DNA of 64,000 nucleotides, taken from Nocardia concava NBRC 100430 (GTDB lineage Bacteria > Actinomycetota > Actinomycetes > Mycobacteriales > Mycobacteriaceae). Below are positions 17,323 through 26,310 of this stretch, in pieces; position 1 is the stretch's first letter; every line of letters starts with the position of its first letter. The DNA lies in assembly GCF_000308815.1 (NCBI RefSeq), contig NZ_BAFX01000107.1, positions 1 to 64,000 of the forward strand, written 5' to 3'. A model generated the notes under the pieces. That model worked only from the letters and a program-made list of their open reading frames with translations. It was not told where the DNA came from and made no database searches. Made by a program: the position numbers and the translations under genes.

Positions 17323-18177
17323 GTGCAGTCGATGGGATATCTGGCCCTGGCGATCTCCGTCTTCATGCACGCCGGCTGGAATGTCACCCTCGGCTGGATC
17401 CGCCGCAGCGACCGCCCGGTCTCCTCCACCGCCGACATGCTCATCGCGGGCGGCCTCCTCTTCCTCCCGATCGCCGTGGCCACCTGGCATTTCGAGCTCT
17501 ACGCCCTCCCCTTCGCCGCCGCCTCGATCTGCTTCAGCACCATCTACTTCGCGCTGCTCGAAAAGGCTTATGCCACGGCCCCGGTCGGCGAGGTCTACCC
17601 CATCGTCCGAGGCAGCTCCCCCGTCCTGGTCATCACCGCCTCGGCCATCCTCGGCACCACCATCGGCTGGACCCGCTGGCTGGGCGTCGCCTTCATCACC
17701 TCCGGCGTCCTCATGATCGCCCTCTCCCGCGCCCAGCCCTCGGCCCCGGGCATCACCGGCGGCCGCCGCTCGGTTTTGTGGGGCCTCACAATCGGCATGT
17801 GCGTCGCCAGCTACACCATGTTCGACGGCGTCGGAGTCCAACACGCCTCCCCCATCGCCTACTTGATCACCGTCATGGGCGGCTCCGGCCTGGTCCTCAA
17901 AACCCGCGACCTCGCCCGAGGCACTCCCAACACCCTCACCCTCCGCGCGCTCCCCTTGACCGCCGCAGGTGGCACCGCGATGCTCGGCGCATTCGGGCTG
18001 ACCCTGATCGCCATGACCCAACTGCCCCTCGCCGTCGTGGCCAGCGTCCGCGAATCCAGCATCGTCATCGGGGCATTGATGAGCAGACTGCTTCTGAACG
18101 AACGGATTTCACGTCAGGGGGCTTGTGGAATAGCCAGTGTTCTCACCGGGACAATCGTAATCGGATTGCCCGCGTGA
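17323..18177 (+). CDS. EamA/DMT-superfamily transporter
   Basis: 284 residues, ten predicted membrane helices arranged as two five-helix EamA repeats (first opening GYLALAISVFMHAGWNV; second VLWGLTIGMCVASYTMFDG). Exports or imports a small metabolite across the plasma membrane; the family covers amino acids, sugars and nucleotide sugars. GTG start 17323 has GAGAGG upstream. The DasR/NagR-like operator in its leader suggests a link to amino-sugar or GntR-effector metabolism, but this is inference from the operator only. Confidence 0.85.
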   Translation: MQSMGYLALAISVFMHAGWNVTLGWIRRSDRPVSSTADMLIAGGLLFLPIAVATWHFELYALPFAAASICFSTIYFALLEKAYATAPVGEVYPIVRGSSPVLVITASAILGTTIGWTRWLGVAFITSGVLMIALSRAQPSAPGITGGRRSVLWGLTIGMCVASYTMFDGVGVQHASPIAYLITVMGGSGLVLKTRDLARGTPNTLTLRALPLTAAGGTAMLGAFGLTLIAMTQLPLAVVASVRESSIVIGALMSRLLLNERISRQGACGIASVLTGTIVIGLPA

Positions 18178-18251
18178 CGAATTCGTGATTATGCTTCTCA
18201 AATAGTCTGCAATACAGGACAATTCGGGTTCCCTGGCTGTTTGCGCTGCAG

Positions 18252-18257
18252 TAAAAT
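18252..18257 (+). promoter_or_regulatory. -10 box TAAAAT, leaderless promoter of the HNH gene
   Basis: TAAAAT ends 6 nt before ATG 18264. A GGAGG lies only 1 nt from the ATG, too close to act as a ribosome site. Confidence 0.5.
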
Positions 18258-18263
18258 GGAGGC

Positions 18264-19739
18264 ATGACCACGGGTGGAGGTGTTTCCGGTAGCAGCACGA
18301 TCGCCGACGCGATCGCAATGCTCGCCGCCGCCACCGACATCCTGCTCACCAATTCGTTCGGTGGGTTCTCCGATGACGAATTCGTCGAGTTCATGCAGGA
18401 ATACGAGACCCGCAAGCGTGCCATGGCCGCCATCGACCACCGCATCGTGGGGGAAGTGCGGAACCGCAATCTGCCGGAGAAGGCCGGGTGGAAGAAGCGC
18501 ACCGGCAAGTACCTCGAGCAGGTATTGCGTTTGGGGCATGCCGAGGCCGGTGCCCGCGTGAACGCTGCGGAATACCTCGGCGAACGCCAGGTCACCGGGC
18601 AGGTGCTGGAGCCGACCCTGGCGTGGGTCGCGGCCGCTCAGGAGCAGGGTCTGCTGTCGCCGGATCACGCGCGTCGGATCGTGAAGATCATGGGCCGCAT
18701 CCCCGGAAAGACCCACCCGGAACTCGTGGGCAAGGCGGAAATGGAGTTGGCACACTTCGCCACCCGCTCCACCCCCGACGACCTCCCGAAGCTCGGGGAC
18801 CGCATCCTGGGGTTCCTCGACCCCGACGGCCGCCTCGTCAGCGAGGACGACCGCCAAGCCCGGCGTGGCTTCGTGCTCGGTAAGCAGGGCGTGGACGGGA
18901 TGAGCGATGTCTCCGGCCAGCTGACCCCGGCCGCGCGGGCGCTGCTGGATGCCGTCTTCGCCGACCTGGCCCAACCCGGCATGTGCAACCCCGACGACCC
19001 GCAAAGCCCGCAGCGCGCCAAGGGAATCGGTGCCGATGTCTTGCAGGCCGCCGCCCGCCGTGACACCCGCACCACCGCCCAGCGCCAGCACGATGCGCTG
19101 ATCGCGCTGCTGCGCCCGGAGATGGGTCCGGCCAACCTCGGCCAACACCGCGGCCTGCCCGTCTCCACGATCATCACCATGTCGCTCGCTGAAGTGGAGG
19201 CCGCTGCCGGTGTCGCGACCACCGCCTCCGGTGGCACGGTCCCGATGGAAGAGGCGCTGCGCCTCGCCGAGCAGTCGCGCCCATTCCTGGCGATCTTCGA
19301 CCACGCCGGTCGCCCTTTGCATTTCGGTCACTCCAAGGCCCACCGTCTCGCCAACGCCGACCAGCGCCGCGCGCTCATCGCCGCCGAGCGCGGCTGCACC
19401 CGCCCCGGCTGCGACGCCCCCGCCACCCTGTGCGCGGTCCATCACGTCACCGAGTGGGCCAAGGGCGGCCCTACCGACATCGAAAACTTGACTCTGGCTT
19501 GCGATTCCTGCCACTCGTTGATCGGGGAAGGCCCGGACAAGTGGAAGACGGTGGTGATGCCACCGGAATCCGAGCATGCCGGGCGCATCGGCTGGATCGC
19601 GCCTGCCTCGATCGACCCCTCCCAGACTCCGCAGGTGAATGACCGTCACCATGCCGGGGAGTTGAAAGCCGCCTCCCTCACCGGGATTCCCAAGCGGACG
19701 CGGAAGCGCCCGGCGGTCCGGTGCGGGTTACGTCCCTAA
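18264..19739 (+). CDS. 13E12-family protein: DUF222 with C-terminal HNH nuclease domain
   Basis: 491 residues. The N-terminal two thirds are the helical DUF222 domain of the mycobacterial 13E12 repeat family. The HNH nuclease lies at about 374-415, with zinc cysteines CTRPGC and CDSCH flanking the catalytic AVHHVTEWAKGGPTDIENL. All expected His and Asn residues are present, so it should be catalytically competent. In mycobacteria these genes are multicopy, and REP13E12 copies serve as attachment sites for the phiRv1 prophage. Whether this copy is mobile is unknown; I see no flanking transposase or direct repeat. Followed by 546 bp without a gene. Confidence 0.88.
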   Translation: MTTGGGVSGSSTIADAIAMLAAATDILLTNSFGGFSDDEFVEFMQEYETRKRAMAAIDHRIVGEVRNRNLPEKAGWKKRTGKYLEQVLRLGHAEAGARVNAAEYLGERQVTGQVLEPTLAWVAAAQEQGLLSPDHARRIVKIMGRIPGKTHPELVGKAEMELAHFATRSTPDDLPKLGDRILGFLDPDGRLVSEDDRQARRGFVLGKQGVDGMSDVSGQLTPAARALLDAVFADLAQPGMCNPDDPQSPQRAKGIGADVLQAAARRDTRTTAQRQHDALIALLRPEMGPANLGQHRGLPVSTIITMSLAEVEAAAGVATTASGGTVPMEEALRLAEQSRPFLAIFDHAGRPLHFGHSKAHRLANADQRRALIAAERGCTRPGCDAPATLCAVHHVTEWAKGGPTDIENLTLACDSCHSLIGEGPDKWKTVVMPPESEHAGRIGWIAPASIDPSQTPQVNDRHHAGELKAASLTGIPKRTRKRPAVRCGLRP

Positions 19740-20285
19740 TTCCCGTGGCAGCCTCACCAACAGGTGGGGCCCCGTGGGCTGCTTCCGAAACCGGCTGCTC
19801 GTGTCTCGCTGGCGTGCGCAAAGCACGGGGAAGCGTGGTCACCTCGCCTGCCCTACCGGACCGGGGCTGACGCCGGGCCGGGAGCCGCCACCCGCCGATC
19901 CCAGCCCACGGACTGCACGCATCACCTACTCGAAACAACACAACAAGAACCAAAACCCCCAGCACCAACGCTCATTGACAACTCCACAGGGTGCCAAGCT
20001 CCCCGCCCAGTCCCTCCCCGCCCGCCTGTTCGCCGAGCGGCACATCCTGGAGGGCCTTTGTCCGGTTCCTCCCTAATCCCGCCTCCAGGATGTGCCTCTC
20101 GACGACAGCAACCGGGCGAATCGGACACGCGACGGGCGTCTTTGAGTGTTCTTCCCCGGGCCGCTGCGCGCCCGAGCCTCGAGGAGGCTGGTCCCGCCAC
20201 CGAGGTGCCCAACCCAGCCCCCTCCCCACCCCTCCTCCTGGCGTCTTTTGTCTTTTTCTTCTTTGTCTCTTCGTCTTTGGCTCTT
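19740..20285. other. 546-bp gene-free region after the HNH gene
   Basis: No supported gene on either strand. It contains a 15-bp inverted repeat (20035-20100) and a long pyrimidine tract on the plus strand from about 20240 to 20295, immediately downstream of the DUF2332 stop on the opposite strand. Confidence 0.5.
20035..20100. repeat. Inverted repeat with 15-bp arms and 28-nt spacer
   Basis: GCACATCCTGGAGG (20040-20053) pairs perfectly with CCTCCAGGATGTGC (20082-20095); pairing extends outward one more base, then after one mismatch three more. Too wide a loop for a typical terminator. Could be an operator, the end of a small element, or a recombination site linked to the 13E12-type gene. 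Confidence 0.45.
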
Positions 20286-21251
20286 CTATCTCTTCCCGAA
20301 CCAATCGAGGGTCTGCCCATGCGGGCGCGCGAAGGCCACCGGCACACCGTTCGACGCGACCACGAGATGGACGTCCGCTACCCCGGGCGGAGTCTCCAGC
20401 CCACCGAAATCCACTACACCCGGAGACTCATTGGTGATCCAGTCACAGCCGAGGCTACGCATCATCTCGGGAACGGCCTGGCGGTCGGAGCGCGAAAGGT
20501 ACAGCAGGACAGCGCTACCGAAGACTATGACCGGAATGTCCGGGGGCGCTTCCAGAATGAAGGCGGGGAGGCCGGTCAGTAGGTCGCCGCGGAGCAAGCG
20601 GGGTGGGTCCTTGCGGGCGATTTCGGCGGCATTGTGCAGGCGCTCCAAGCGGTTTCGCTGTTCGGGCCAGACCAGGGATTCGAGCCAGCGGACGTCCTCT
20701 GGGTCGGATACGTCGAGGGGGTTGAGGTCGATGCCTGCGCGGTAGACGACGTTCGGGAGTTCGGTGGGGATGGGTGGGTTGCCGGTGGTGGTGCAGTCGA
20801 GGACGACGGTCGACCGGCCGTCGTGAGGGTCGAGGATCGGGCCCTCGTCGTAGCGGTAGCTGTAGCGGTCGGGGTAGAGGCACAACCCGGCGGAGGTGCC
20901 GAATTCGATGAGCGCCACCGGGTTCGGGCCGTATTTCGCTAGCAGCGGGAGCAGGGCCGCGGTTCGCCCGACCTCGTTGGTTTGGGTTCGGCGGGTCATG
21001 GCGACGTCCTGCACCTCGGCCCAGTTGGTGATCAGGAAGTCCTTGAACTCCTCGAACGGACCGGGCGTCACCCCGAGGAAACGCGCCGCGCCGAGGATCA
21101 GGTTGGGCTGGCGCTTGTAGACGGGGAGGGCGTCGATCAGGGTGAGAAGTTCTGTGTCCTCGGCGATTCCGAGTGTCCAGGCTTCGTAGCACGGTGAGTA
21201 GCCCCGGACCTCGCGTTCGGCGAAGTTGCGGTAGCGGTCGGCGGTTTCCAT
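20286..21251 (-). CDS. DUF2332 family protein
   Basis: 321 residues from ATG 21251, preceded by GGGAG. Recognisable DUF2332 features are an N-terminal helical part (YRNFAEREVRGYSPCYEAWTLGIA), the motif LIEFGTSAGLCLYPDRYSY, and the C-terminal HLVVASNGVPVAFARPHGQ. The middle section LIEFGTSAGL resembles the glycine-rich loop of SAM-dependent methyltransferases, so a methyltransferase-like fold is possible but unproven. Cytosolic, no membrane segments. Lies downstream of nrdE but behind a terminator, so it is unlikely to be part of the nrd operon. Confidence 0.8.
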   Translation of the reverse strand: METADRYRNFAEREVRGYSPCYEAWTLGIAEDTELLTLIDALPVYKRQPNLILGAARFLGVTPGPFEEFKDFLITNWAEVQDVAMTRRTQTNEVGRTAALLPLLAKYGPNPVALIEFGTSAGLCLYPDRYSYRYDEGPILDPHDGRSTVVLDCTTTGNPPIPTELPNVVYRAGIDLNPLDVSDPEDVRWLESLVWPEQRNRLERLHNAAEIARKDPPRLLRGDLLTGLPAFILEAPPDIPVIVFGSAVLLYLSRSDRQAVPEMMRSLGCDWITNESPGVVDFGGLETPPGVADVHLVVASNGVPVAFARPHGQTLDWFGKR

Positions 21252-21274
21252 GGCGGCTCCCGGCACTCGACGAG

Positions 21275-21310
21275 AAAGGGCGCCCGCGGCGGGTAGCCGG
21301 GACGCCCTTT
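21275..21310 (-). terminator. Terminator of nrdHIE
   Basis: Hairpin beginning AAAGGGCG and ending CGCCCTTT on either strand, with one internal mismatch, 15 nt past the nrdE stop. Confidence 0.7.
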
Positions 21311-21324
21311 ATCGATACCACTCG

Positions 21325-23511
21325 TCAGAGCATGCAGCTCACGCAGCCCTCGACTTCGGTTCCCTCCAAAGCCATCTGGCGGATGCGGATGTAGTACAGC
21401 GTCTTGATGCCCTTGCGCCAGGCGTAGATCTGGGCGCGGTTGACATCGCGGGTGGTGGCGCTGTCCTTGAAGAACAGGGTCAGCGACAGGCCTTGGTCGA
21501 CGTGCTGGGTGGCCGCCGCGTAGGTGTCGATGACCTTCTCGTAGCCGATGTCGTAGGCGTCCTCGAAGTATTCGAGGTTCTCATTGGTCAGGTAAGGGGC
21601 CGGGTAGTAGACGCGGCCGATCTTGCCTTCCTTGCGGATCTCGATCTTCGACGCGATCGGGTGAATCGAACTGGTCGAGTGGTTGATGTAGGAGATCGAA
21701 CCGGTCGGGGGCACGGCCTGCAGGTTCTGGTTGTAGATGCCGTGCTTCATGACCAGGGCCTTGAGCTCGCGCCAGTCGTCCTGGGTGGGGATGTGGACGT
21801 TCGCGTCGGCGAAGATCTGCCGCACCCGCTCGGTCTTGGGCTCCCACACCTGCTCGGTGTACTTGTCGAAGAACTCGCCCGACGCGTACTTCGACTCGGG
21901 GAAGCCGCCGAAGTACGAACCCCGCTCCTGCGCGAGCAGATTCGAGGCGCGAATCGCGTGGTAGGCGATCGTGTAGAAGTAGATGTTGGTGAAGTCGATG
22001 CCCTCTTCGGAGCCGTAGTGGACGTGCTCACGCGCCAGGTAGCCGTGCAGGTTCATCTGGCCCAGGCCGATGGCGTGGGACTCGTTGTTGCCCTGCTCGA
22101 TCGAGGGCACCGAGTAGATGTGGGTCTGATCCGACACCGCGGTCAGGGCGCGGATCGCGGTCTCCACCGTCTTGCCCAGATCCGGCGAGTCCATGGTCTT
22201 CGCGATGTTGAGCGAACCCAGGTTGCACGAGATGTCCTTGCCCACCTTGGCGTAGGACAGATCGTCGTTGAACTCCGAGGCGGTGGAGACCTGCAGGATC
22301 TCCGAGCACAGGTTGGAGTGGGTGATCTTGCCCGCGATCGGGTTGGCCCGGTTCACGGTGTCCTCGTACATGATGTACGGGTAGCCCGACTCGAACTGCA
22401 GCTCGGCGAGGGTCTGGAAGAACTCGCGAGCCTTGATCTTGGACTTGCGAATCCGCTTGTCGTCGACCATCTCGTAGTACTTCTCGGTCACGTTGATGTC
22501 GGCGAACGGCACCCCGTAGATGCGCTCGACGTCGTACGGCGAGAAGAGGTACATGTCCTCGTTCTTCTTCGCCAGCTCGAAGGTGATGTCCGGGATCACC
22601 ACACCCAGCGAGAGCGTCTTGATGCGGATCTTCTCGTCCGCGTTCTCGCGCTTGGTGTCGAGGAACCGGTAGATGTCGGGGTGGTGCGCGTGCAGGTACA
22701 CCGCGCCCGCGCCCTGGCGCGCGCCCAGCTGGTTGGCGTAGGAGAACGAGTCCTCCAGCAGCTTCATGATCGGGATGACGCCCGAGGACTGGTTCTCGAT
22801 CTTCTTGATCGGCGCGCCGTGCTCACGAATATTGCTGAGCAGCAAGGCCACACCGCCGCCGCGCTTGGACAGCTGCAGGGCGGAGTTGATGGAGCGGCCG
22901 ATGGACTCCATGTTGTCCTCGATGCGCAACAGGAAGCAGGACACCGGCTCGCCGCGCTGCTTCTTGCCCGAGTTGAGGAAGGTCGGGGTGGCCGGCTGGA
23001 AACGGCCGTCCATGATCTCGTCCACCAGTTCCGACGCCAGCTTCTCGTCACCGGCGGCCAGGGTCATGGCGACCAGACACACCCGGTCCTCGAAACGCTC
23101 CAGGTAGCGCTTGCCGTCGAAGGTCTTGAGCGTGTAGCTCGTGTAGTACTTGAACGCGCCGAGGAAGGTCGGGAAGCGGAACTTCTTGGCGTACGCCTGC
23201 TTGAACAGCCGCTTGGTGAAGTCGAAGCTGTACTGGTCGAGCACCTCGACCTCGTAGTAGTTCTCCTTGACCAGGTAGTCCAGCTTCTCCCGCAGGTTGT
23301 GGAAGAACACCGTGTTCTGGTTGACGTGCTGCAGGAAGTACTGGTGCGCGGCCTCACGATCCTTGTCGAACTGGATCTCGCCGTTGGGGCCGTACAGATT
23401 CAGCATCGCGTTGAGGGCGTGGTAGTCCATGCCCTCGGTGGTCGCGGAGTCGCCGCTGACGGGACGCTCTACGCGGGCAGTCTTTCCGACCGGTGCTGTT
23501 GTCGTTGCCAA
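21325..23511 (-). CDS. nrdE: Class Ib ribonucleotide reductase, alpha subunit (NrdE)
   Basis: 728 residues. Catalytic subunit that reduces ribonucleoside diphosphates using the radical from NrdF. Class Ib signs are the short N-terminus without an ATP cone (DYHALNAMLNLYGPNG) and the tail ending EGCVSCML, whose CVSC pair shuttles electrons from NrdH. Active-site region SNLCSEILQVSTASEFNDD carries a catalytic Cys, and NLGSLNIAKTM follows. It overlaps the 3' end of nrdI by 43 bp, so its translation is coupled to nrdI. Last gene of nrdH-nrdI-nrdE. Confidence 0.97.
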   Translation of the reverse strand: MATTTAPVGKTARVERPVSGDSATTEGMDYHALNAMLNLYGPNGEIQFDKDREAAHQYFLQHVNQNTVFFHNLREKLDYLVKENYYEVEVLDQYSFDFTKRLFKQAYAKKFRFPTFLGAFKYYTSYTLKTFDGKRYLERFEDRVCLVAMTLAAGDEKLASELVDEIMDGRFQPATPTFLNSGKKQRGEPVSCFLLRIEDNMESIGRSINSALQLSKRGGGVALLLSNIREHGAPIKKIENQSSGVIPIMKLLEDSFSYANQLGARQGAGAVYLHAHHPDIYRFLDTKRENADEKIRIKTLSLGVVIPDITFELAKKNEDMYLFSPYDVERIYGVPFADINVTEKYYEMVDDKRIRKSKIKAREFFQTLAELQFESGYPYIMYEDTVNRANPIAGKITHSNLCSEILQVSTASEFNDDLSYAKVGKDISCNLGSLNIAKTMDSPDLGKTVETAIRALTAVSDQTHIYSVPSIEQGNNESHAIGLGQMNLHGYLAREHVHYGSEEGIDFTNIYFYTIAYHAIRASNLLAQERGSYFGGFPESKYASGEFFDKYTEQVWEPKTERVRQIFADANVHIPTQDDWRELKALVMKHGIYNQNLQAVPPTGSISYINHSTSSIHPIASKIEIRKEGKIGRVYYPAPYLTNENLEYFEDAYDIGYEKVIDTYAAATQHVDQGLSLTLFFKDSATTRDVNRAQIYAWRKGIKTLYYIRIRQMALEGTEVEGCVSCML

Positions 23512-23939
23512 AACAAGTCCAATCCCTCTCGGACGCGCGCGACGTCCTCGGCAGTTCCCATGAGTTCGAAGCGATACAGGTACGGGACCCCTGCCTTACG
23601 TGAGATCACTTCTCCCGCATAGCAGTACGTATCGCCGAAGTTCGTGTTGCCGCTCGCGATCACGCCGCGCAGCAGGGCGCGGTTGTGCGGATCGTTGAGG
23701 AACTTGGCCACCTGACGGGGGACGAATTCCTTGTCGGATCGCTGTCCACCCAAAACGTGCCGACCTCCCCCGTAGGTGGGGACGATCAGCACGTAGGGAT
23801 CTTCGACGCGAAGCGAGTCGGCGGTATGAAGCGGTATGCGAACGGCGGGGATACCCAACCGCTCGACGAAGCGGTGCGTGTTCTCCGAAGCGCTCGAGAA
23901 GTAGACCAGATTCGGTGTCTCACCGGAGATCTCGGCCAT
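23469..23939 (-). CDS. nrdI: NrdI flavodoxin-like protein
   Basis: 156 residues from ATG 23939, behind a strong AAAGGAGG site. The FMN-binding loop is LVYFSSASENTHRFVERL, followed by VPTYGGG and ASGNTNFGDTYC, all standard for NrdI. It supplies superoxide or another oxidant for assembling the Mn(III)2-tyrosyl radical cofactor of NrdF. Its last 43 bp overlap the start of nrdE, and it lies 43 nt after nrdH. Confidence 0.96.
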   Translation of the reverse strand: MAEISGETPNLVYFSSASENTHRFVERLGIPAVRIPLHTADSLRVEDPYVLIVPTYGGGRHVLGGQRSDKEFVPRQVAKFLNDPHNRALLRGVIASGNTNFGDTYCYAGEVISRKAGVPYLYRFELMGTAEDVARVREGLDLFWQRQQHRSERLPA

Positions 23940-23982
23940 CTTCCCTCCTTTCGATTCGGACGAACCTGCAGGAGGTGGCGGG

Positions 23983-24222
23983 TTATGCCACCGCGACCGC
24001 GTCGGCCAGAGACTTGATGCGGTCCGGGCGGAAGCCGGACCAGTGGTCGTCACCGGCGACGACGACGGGGGCCTGCAGGTAGCCCAGGGCCATGACGTAG
24101 TCGCGGGCTTCGGGGTTCTCGGAGATGTCGATGACGTCGTAGTCGACACCGGCCTTGTCGAGGGCGCGGTAGGTCGCGTTGCACTGGACACAAGCGGGCT
24201 TGGTGTAAACGGTGATGGTCAT
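23983..24222 (-). CDS. nrdH: NrdH redoxin (glutaredoxin-like)
   Basis: 79 residues. First gene of the operon. The redox motif CVQC (after TVYTKPA) matches the NrdH consensus, and SENPEARDYVMALGYLQAPVV with GDDHWSGFRPDRI is diagnostic for NrdH rather than glutaredoxin. It transfers electrons from thioredoxin reductase to the C-terminal CVSC of NrdE. GGAG lies upstream of ATG 24222. The preceding region carries paired NrdR-like boxes. Confidence 0.96.
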   Translation of the reverse strand: MTITVYTKPACVQCNATYRALDKAGVDYDVIDISENPEARDYVMALGYLQAPVVVAGDDHWSGFRPDRIKSLADAVAVA

Positions 24223-24345
24223 TGGTATCCCCTTCTCCTTGCCTTCGGTCCGTCGGCAGTGCACGGCTGAAACAAGATCCCTGTAGTAAGTGCGCAAACC
24301 CCTGGAAGCGGAACCGAAGCCCCAGCTCACTCGGTGAACTTCGAG

Positions 24346-24391
24346 GTGTTCGCCTAGTGGCCTTCCAGCTCCCAAGACACTACACCTAGTG
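24346..24391 (-). promoter_or_regulatory. Tandem NrdR-like boxes upstream of nrdHIE
   Basis: CACTACACCTAGTG (24378-24391) matches 11 of 14 positions of a CACWATATATWGTG consensus. A half-preserved copy, GTGTTCGCCTAGTG, begins exactly 32 bp away at 24346. The spacing equals that of the nrdF pair. Confidence 0.6.
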
Positions 24392-24606
24392 GCCGACAGA
24401 TTCATACAACACGACATGTTGCGACTCACAAAGGTGAAATTCCGGTGCCGTAAGTACCTGGACACTCGATTCGCAACTCGACACGACTGCGACGCACATC
24501 ACAATTTGGACCTACAGTTCATTTCCAGCAAACACACCATCACCGCTGATCAACAGGCTTCTCACGAGTCACAGCAGGCTCGAGCGACCACCCGGTTTGC
24601 CGGGCC

Positions 24607-24650
24607 GCCGAGCCCCGCCCCCAATTTCAGGGGCCCCGCTCGGCTCGGCG
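24607..24650 (-). terminator. GC-rich imperfect hairpin after the G1 peptidase gene
   Basis: CGCCGAGCC at the left end pairs with GGCTCGGCG at the right, with an inner C5/G4 stem around AATTTCA. It lies 23 nt past the stop. Confidence 0.45.
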
Positions 24651-24672
24651 TGTCGCGGCGTGTTCCAGCCGT

Positions 24673-25596
24673 CTAGCCGATCGTGAACGACGCGCCGTCG
24701 ACCGGACCGGGCGCCAGCAATCGATTGGTGGCCGGAATGCCGTAGACCTGAGCGTCGTAGTCCGACAGCGGGCGGCCGTCGATGCTGATCTCGGTGAAGG
24801 TGATCGGCTGGAAGCCCGGCAGCGCAGCGTCGAGGTGACCCTCCACCACGATCTCCGCGGTCCGGGCTGGGACCGTCGAGGGCGCGACCGTGGTGCGCGT
24901 CCAGTGCGCGGTGCGGTTCTCCAGGGTCATGACGTAGTTCGCGCCGTCCCAGGTGACCGCGGAATGCATGGTGTCGCCGGGGTGGACCTCGACGTCGTCA
25001 TAGCTCACGGGCGGGTCGGGATAGCCCTCCCACCATCCGTCGACTTCCTTGTCCGGCGTGCAGAGGCCGCGGAACATGCCGAGCGAACAGAGCCCGTTCG
25101 CGGCCGCCCCCAGGGCATTCGAGACCTTGGCCCCGGCGTTCATGACCGTCCCGGCCAGCCGCGGATCGGCGTAGGCCATCCCGGCGGCGAGCGTCTCGAC
25201 CTGAAGTCCGGGCAGCGCCGCATACACGGCCGCGTCACTGGCGCACAGGGATTCGACGCCGGTCTGCATGAGCGGCAGCGCGACCTGGCCGTTGAGGCCC
25301 TGCGCGCCGTTCAGGCCCACCCACGGCACCACGCGCTGCAGTACGCCGGGGTCGAGGCAGTCGACCTCGGGCTGCACCCAGGTGGCGCTGACCTCCCGGA
25401 AATCACCCCGCACCACGTACCCGGCCCAGTTGCCCAGGTAGAGGCGGACATTGGCGGCACTCGCCCCGGAGATATCGGAGGTGCTCGCTTCGGCCGCCGC
25501 GTCGGCCGCGTTCACCACCACCGAGGCGGCGGAGACGGCCAGGGTGACCGCCATGAAACAACGGCTCCACGCAGAGTTGCCCGTTGGTAGCTTCAT
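24673..25596 (-). CDS. Secreted G1-family (eqolisin-like) peptidase
   Basis: 307 residues from ATG 25596. A signal peptide (CFMAVTLAVSAASVVVNAADA) is followed by the G1 signatures NWAGYVVRG, VSATWVQPEVDC and VPWVGLNG, then a Gln in PLMQTGVES and a Glu in AEIVVEG. These two match the Gln/Glu catalytic dyad of glutamic peptidases. DVEVHPGDTMHSAV and LENRTAHWTRT also fit the family. Bacterial members often lack proof of activity. Three or more cysteines suggest disulphides in the secreted form. A single gene, unrelated to its neighbours. Confidence 0.75.
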   Translation of the reverse strand: MKLPTGNSAWSRCFMAVTLAVSAASVVVNAADAAAEASTSDISGASAANVRLYLGNWAGYVVRGDFREVSATWVQPEVDCLDPGVLQRVVPWVGLNGAQGLNGQVALPLMQTGVESLCASDAAVYAALPGLQVETLAAGMAYADPRLAGTVMNAGAKVSNALGAAANGLCSLGMFRGLCTPDKEVDGWWEGYPDPPVSYDDVEVHPGDTMHSAVTWDGANYVMTLENRTAHWTRTTVAPSTVPARTAEIVVEGHLDAALPGFQPITFTEISIDGRPLSDYDAQVYGIPATNRLLAPGPVDGASFTIG

Positions 25597-25693
25597 GGCT
25601 CGACGGTAGTCCCGAACGGTCCGGAAATGCGGCAGGCCACGGCCGAAAAGCCGTGGCCTTGCGCTGAATTCAGCGTGTGATCGCTGGGGTTTG

Positions 25694-26260
25694 TTACACG
25701 TTCGCCCGAGCGGCGGCGGTCTCCGCCAGCAGGCGCACGGTGGCGGCCAGCTGGGTGATGGCCTCGGCGTCGTCGGCCGGGTGGGTCTCGACGAAGCGCG
25801 AACCGATGGTGCCGAAGTGCAGCGACGCCTCCTTGACCACGTTCGCACCGGCCACACCCAGCGCCTTGACGGCGTCGTCGTGCGACCACTTGGCGGCGTT
25901 CGCGGAGATGGAGGCCGAGATGACGGCGGCCGGACGGTCCTTGAGCGCGCCCGCGCCGTAGGGGCGGGAGGCCCAGTCGATGCCGTTCTTCAGCACGGCC
26001 GGCAGCGTGCCGTTGTATTCGGGGGTGACGAAGAGGACGGCGTCGGAGGCGGCGACGGCGTCACGCAGCGCCTGCGCGGCGGCCGGGACCTTGCCCTCGG
26101 CGTCGATGTCCTCGTTGTAGAACGGGATGTCCCCGAGGCCCTCGTAGATGGCCAGCTCCACGCCCTCCGGAGCGGTCTTGACGGCGGCCTCGGCCAGACG
26201 GCGGTTGATCGACGCGGCGCGGAGGCTGCCGACCAGGACGAGAATGCGGGTCTGCGACAT
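25694..26260 (-). CDS. NAD(P)H-dependent FMN reductase family protein
   Basis: 188 residues from ATG 26260 (GGAG 8 nt before). Flavodoxin-like fold with the FMN-phosphate loop VGSLRAASINRRL and the flavin-ring loop TPEYNGTLPAVLKNGIDW; the second loop is the signature of the ArsH/chromate-reductase/azoreductase-like group. Probably reduces FMN, quinones or metal oxyanions with NAD(P)H in the cytosol. Divergent from a TetR regulator, with a 26-bp operator-like palindrome between them, so it is probably repressed until a toxic ligand is present. Confidence 0.85.
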   Translation of the reverse strand: MSQTRILVLVGSLRAASINRRLAEAAVKTAPEGVELAIYEGLGDIPFYNEDIDAEGKVPAAAQALRDAVAASDAVLFVTPEYNGTLPAVLKNGIDWASRPYGAGALKDRPAAVISASISANAAKWSHDDAVKALGVAGANVVKEASLHFGTIGSRFVETHPADDAEAITQLAATVRLLAETAAARANV

Positions 26261-26310
26261 GATGATCACTCCAGTGGGTTACTGATTCAGCGGCGGAACT
26301 TTCGATAGAC

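Larger units (their letters stand above)
24223..24672. other. 450-bp spacer upstream of nrdH
   Basis: Holds the nrdHIE promoter region with its NrdR-like boxes (24346-24391), and at its far end the terminator of the G1 peptidase gene. The part from about 24400 to 24590 is relatively A+T-rich and has no supported gene. Confidence 0.5.

Noticed and set aside
18264..20285. Prophage or insertion sequence around the 13E12 gene
   Set aside because: No integrase, transposase, phage genes or flanking direct repeats are visible.
20240..20300. Long pyrimidine tract as a coding or structural feature
   Set aside because: Only low complexity; no repeat unit and no reading frame with a ribosome site.
21250..23622. 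A 790-codon plus-strand frame antisense to nrdE
   Set aside because: Typical GC-rich shadow of nrdE: Val/Leu/Arg/Gly-rich without motifs, no ribosome site. nrdE on the other strand is fully conserved.
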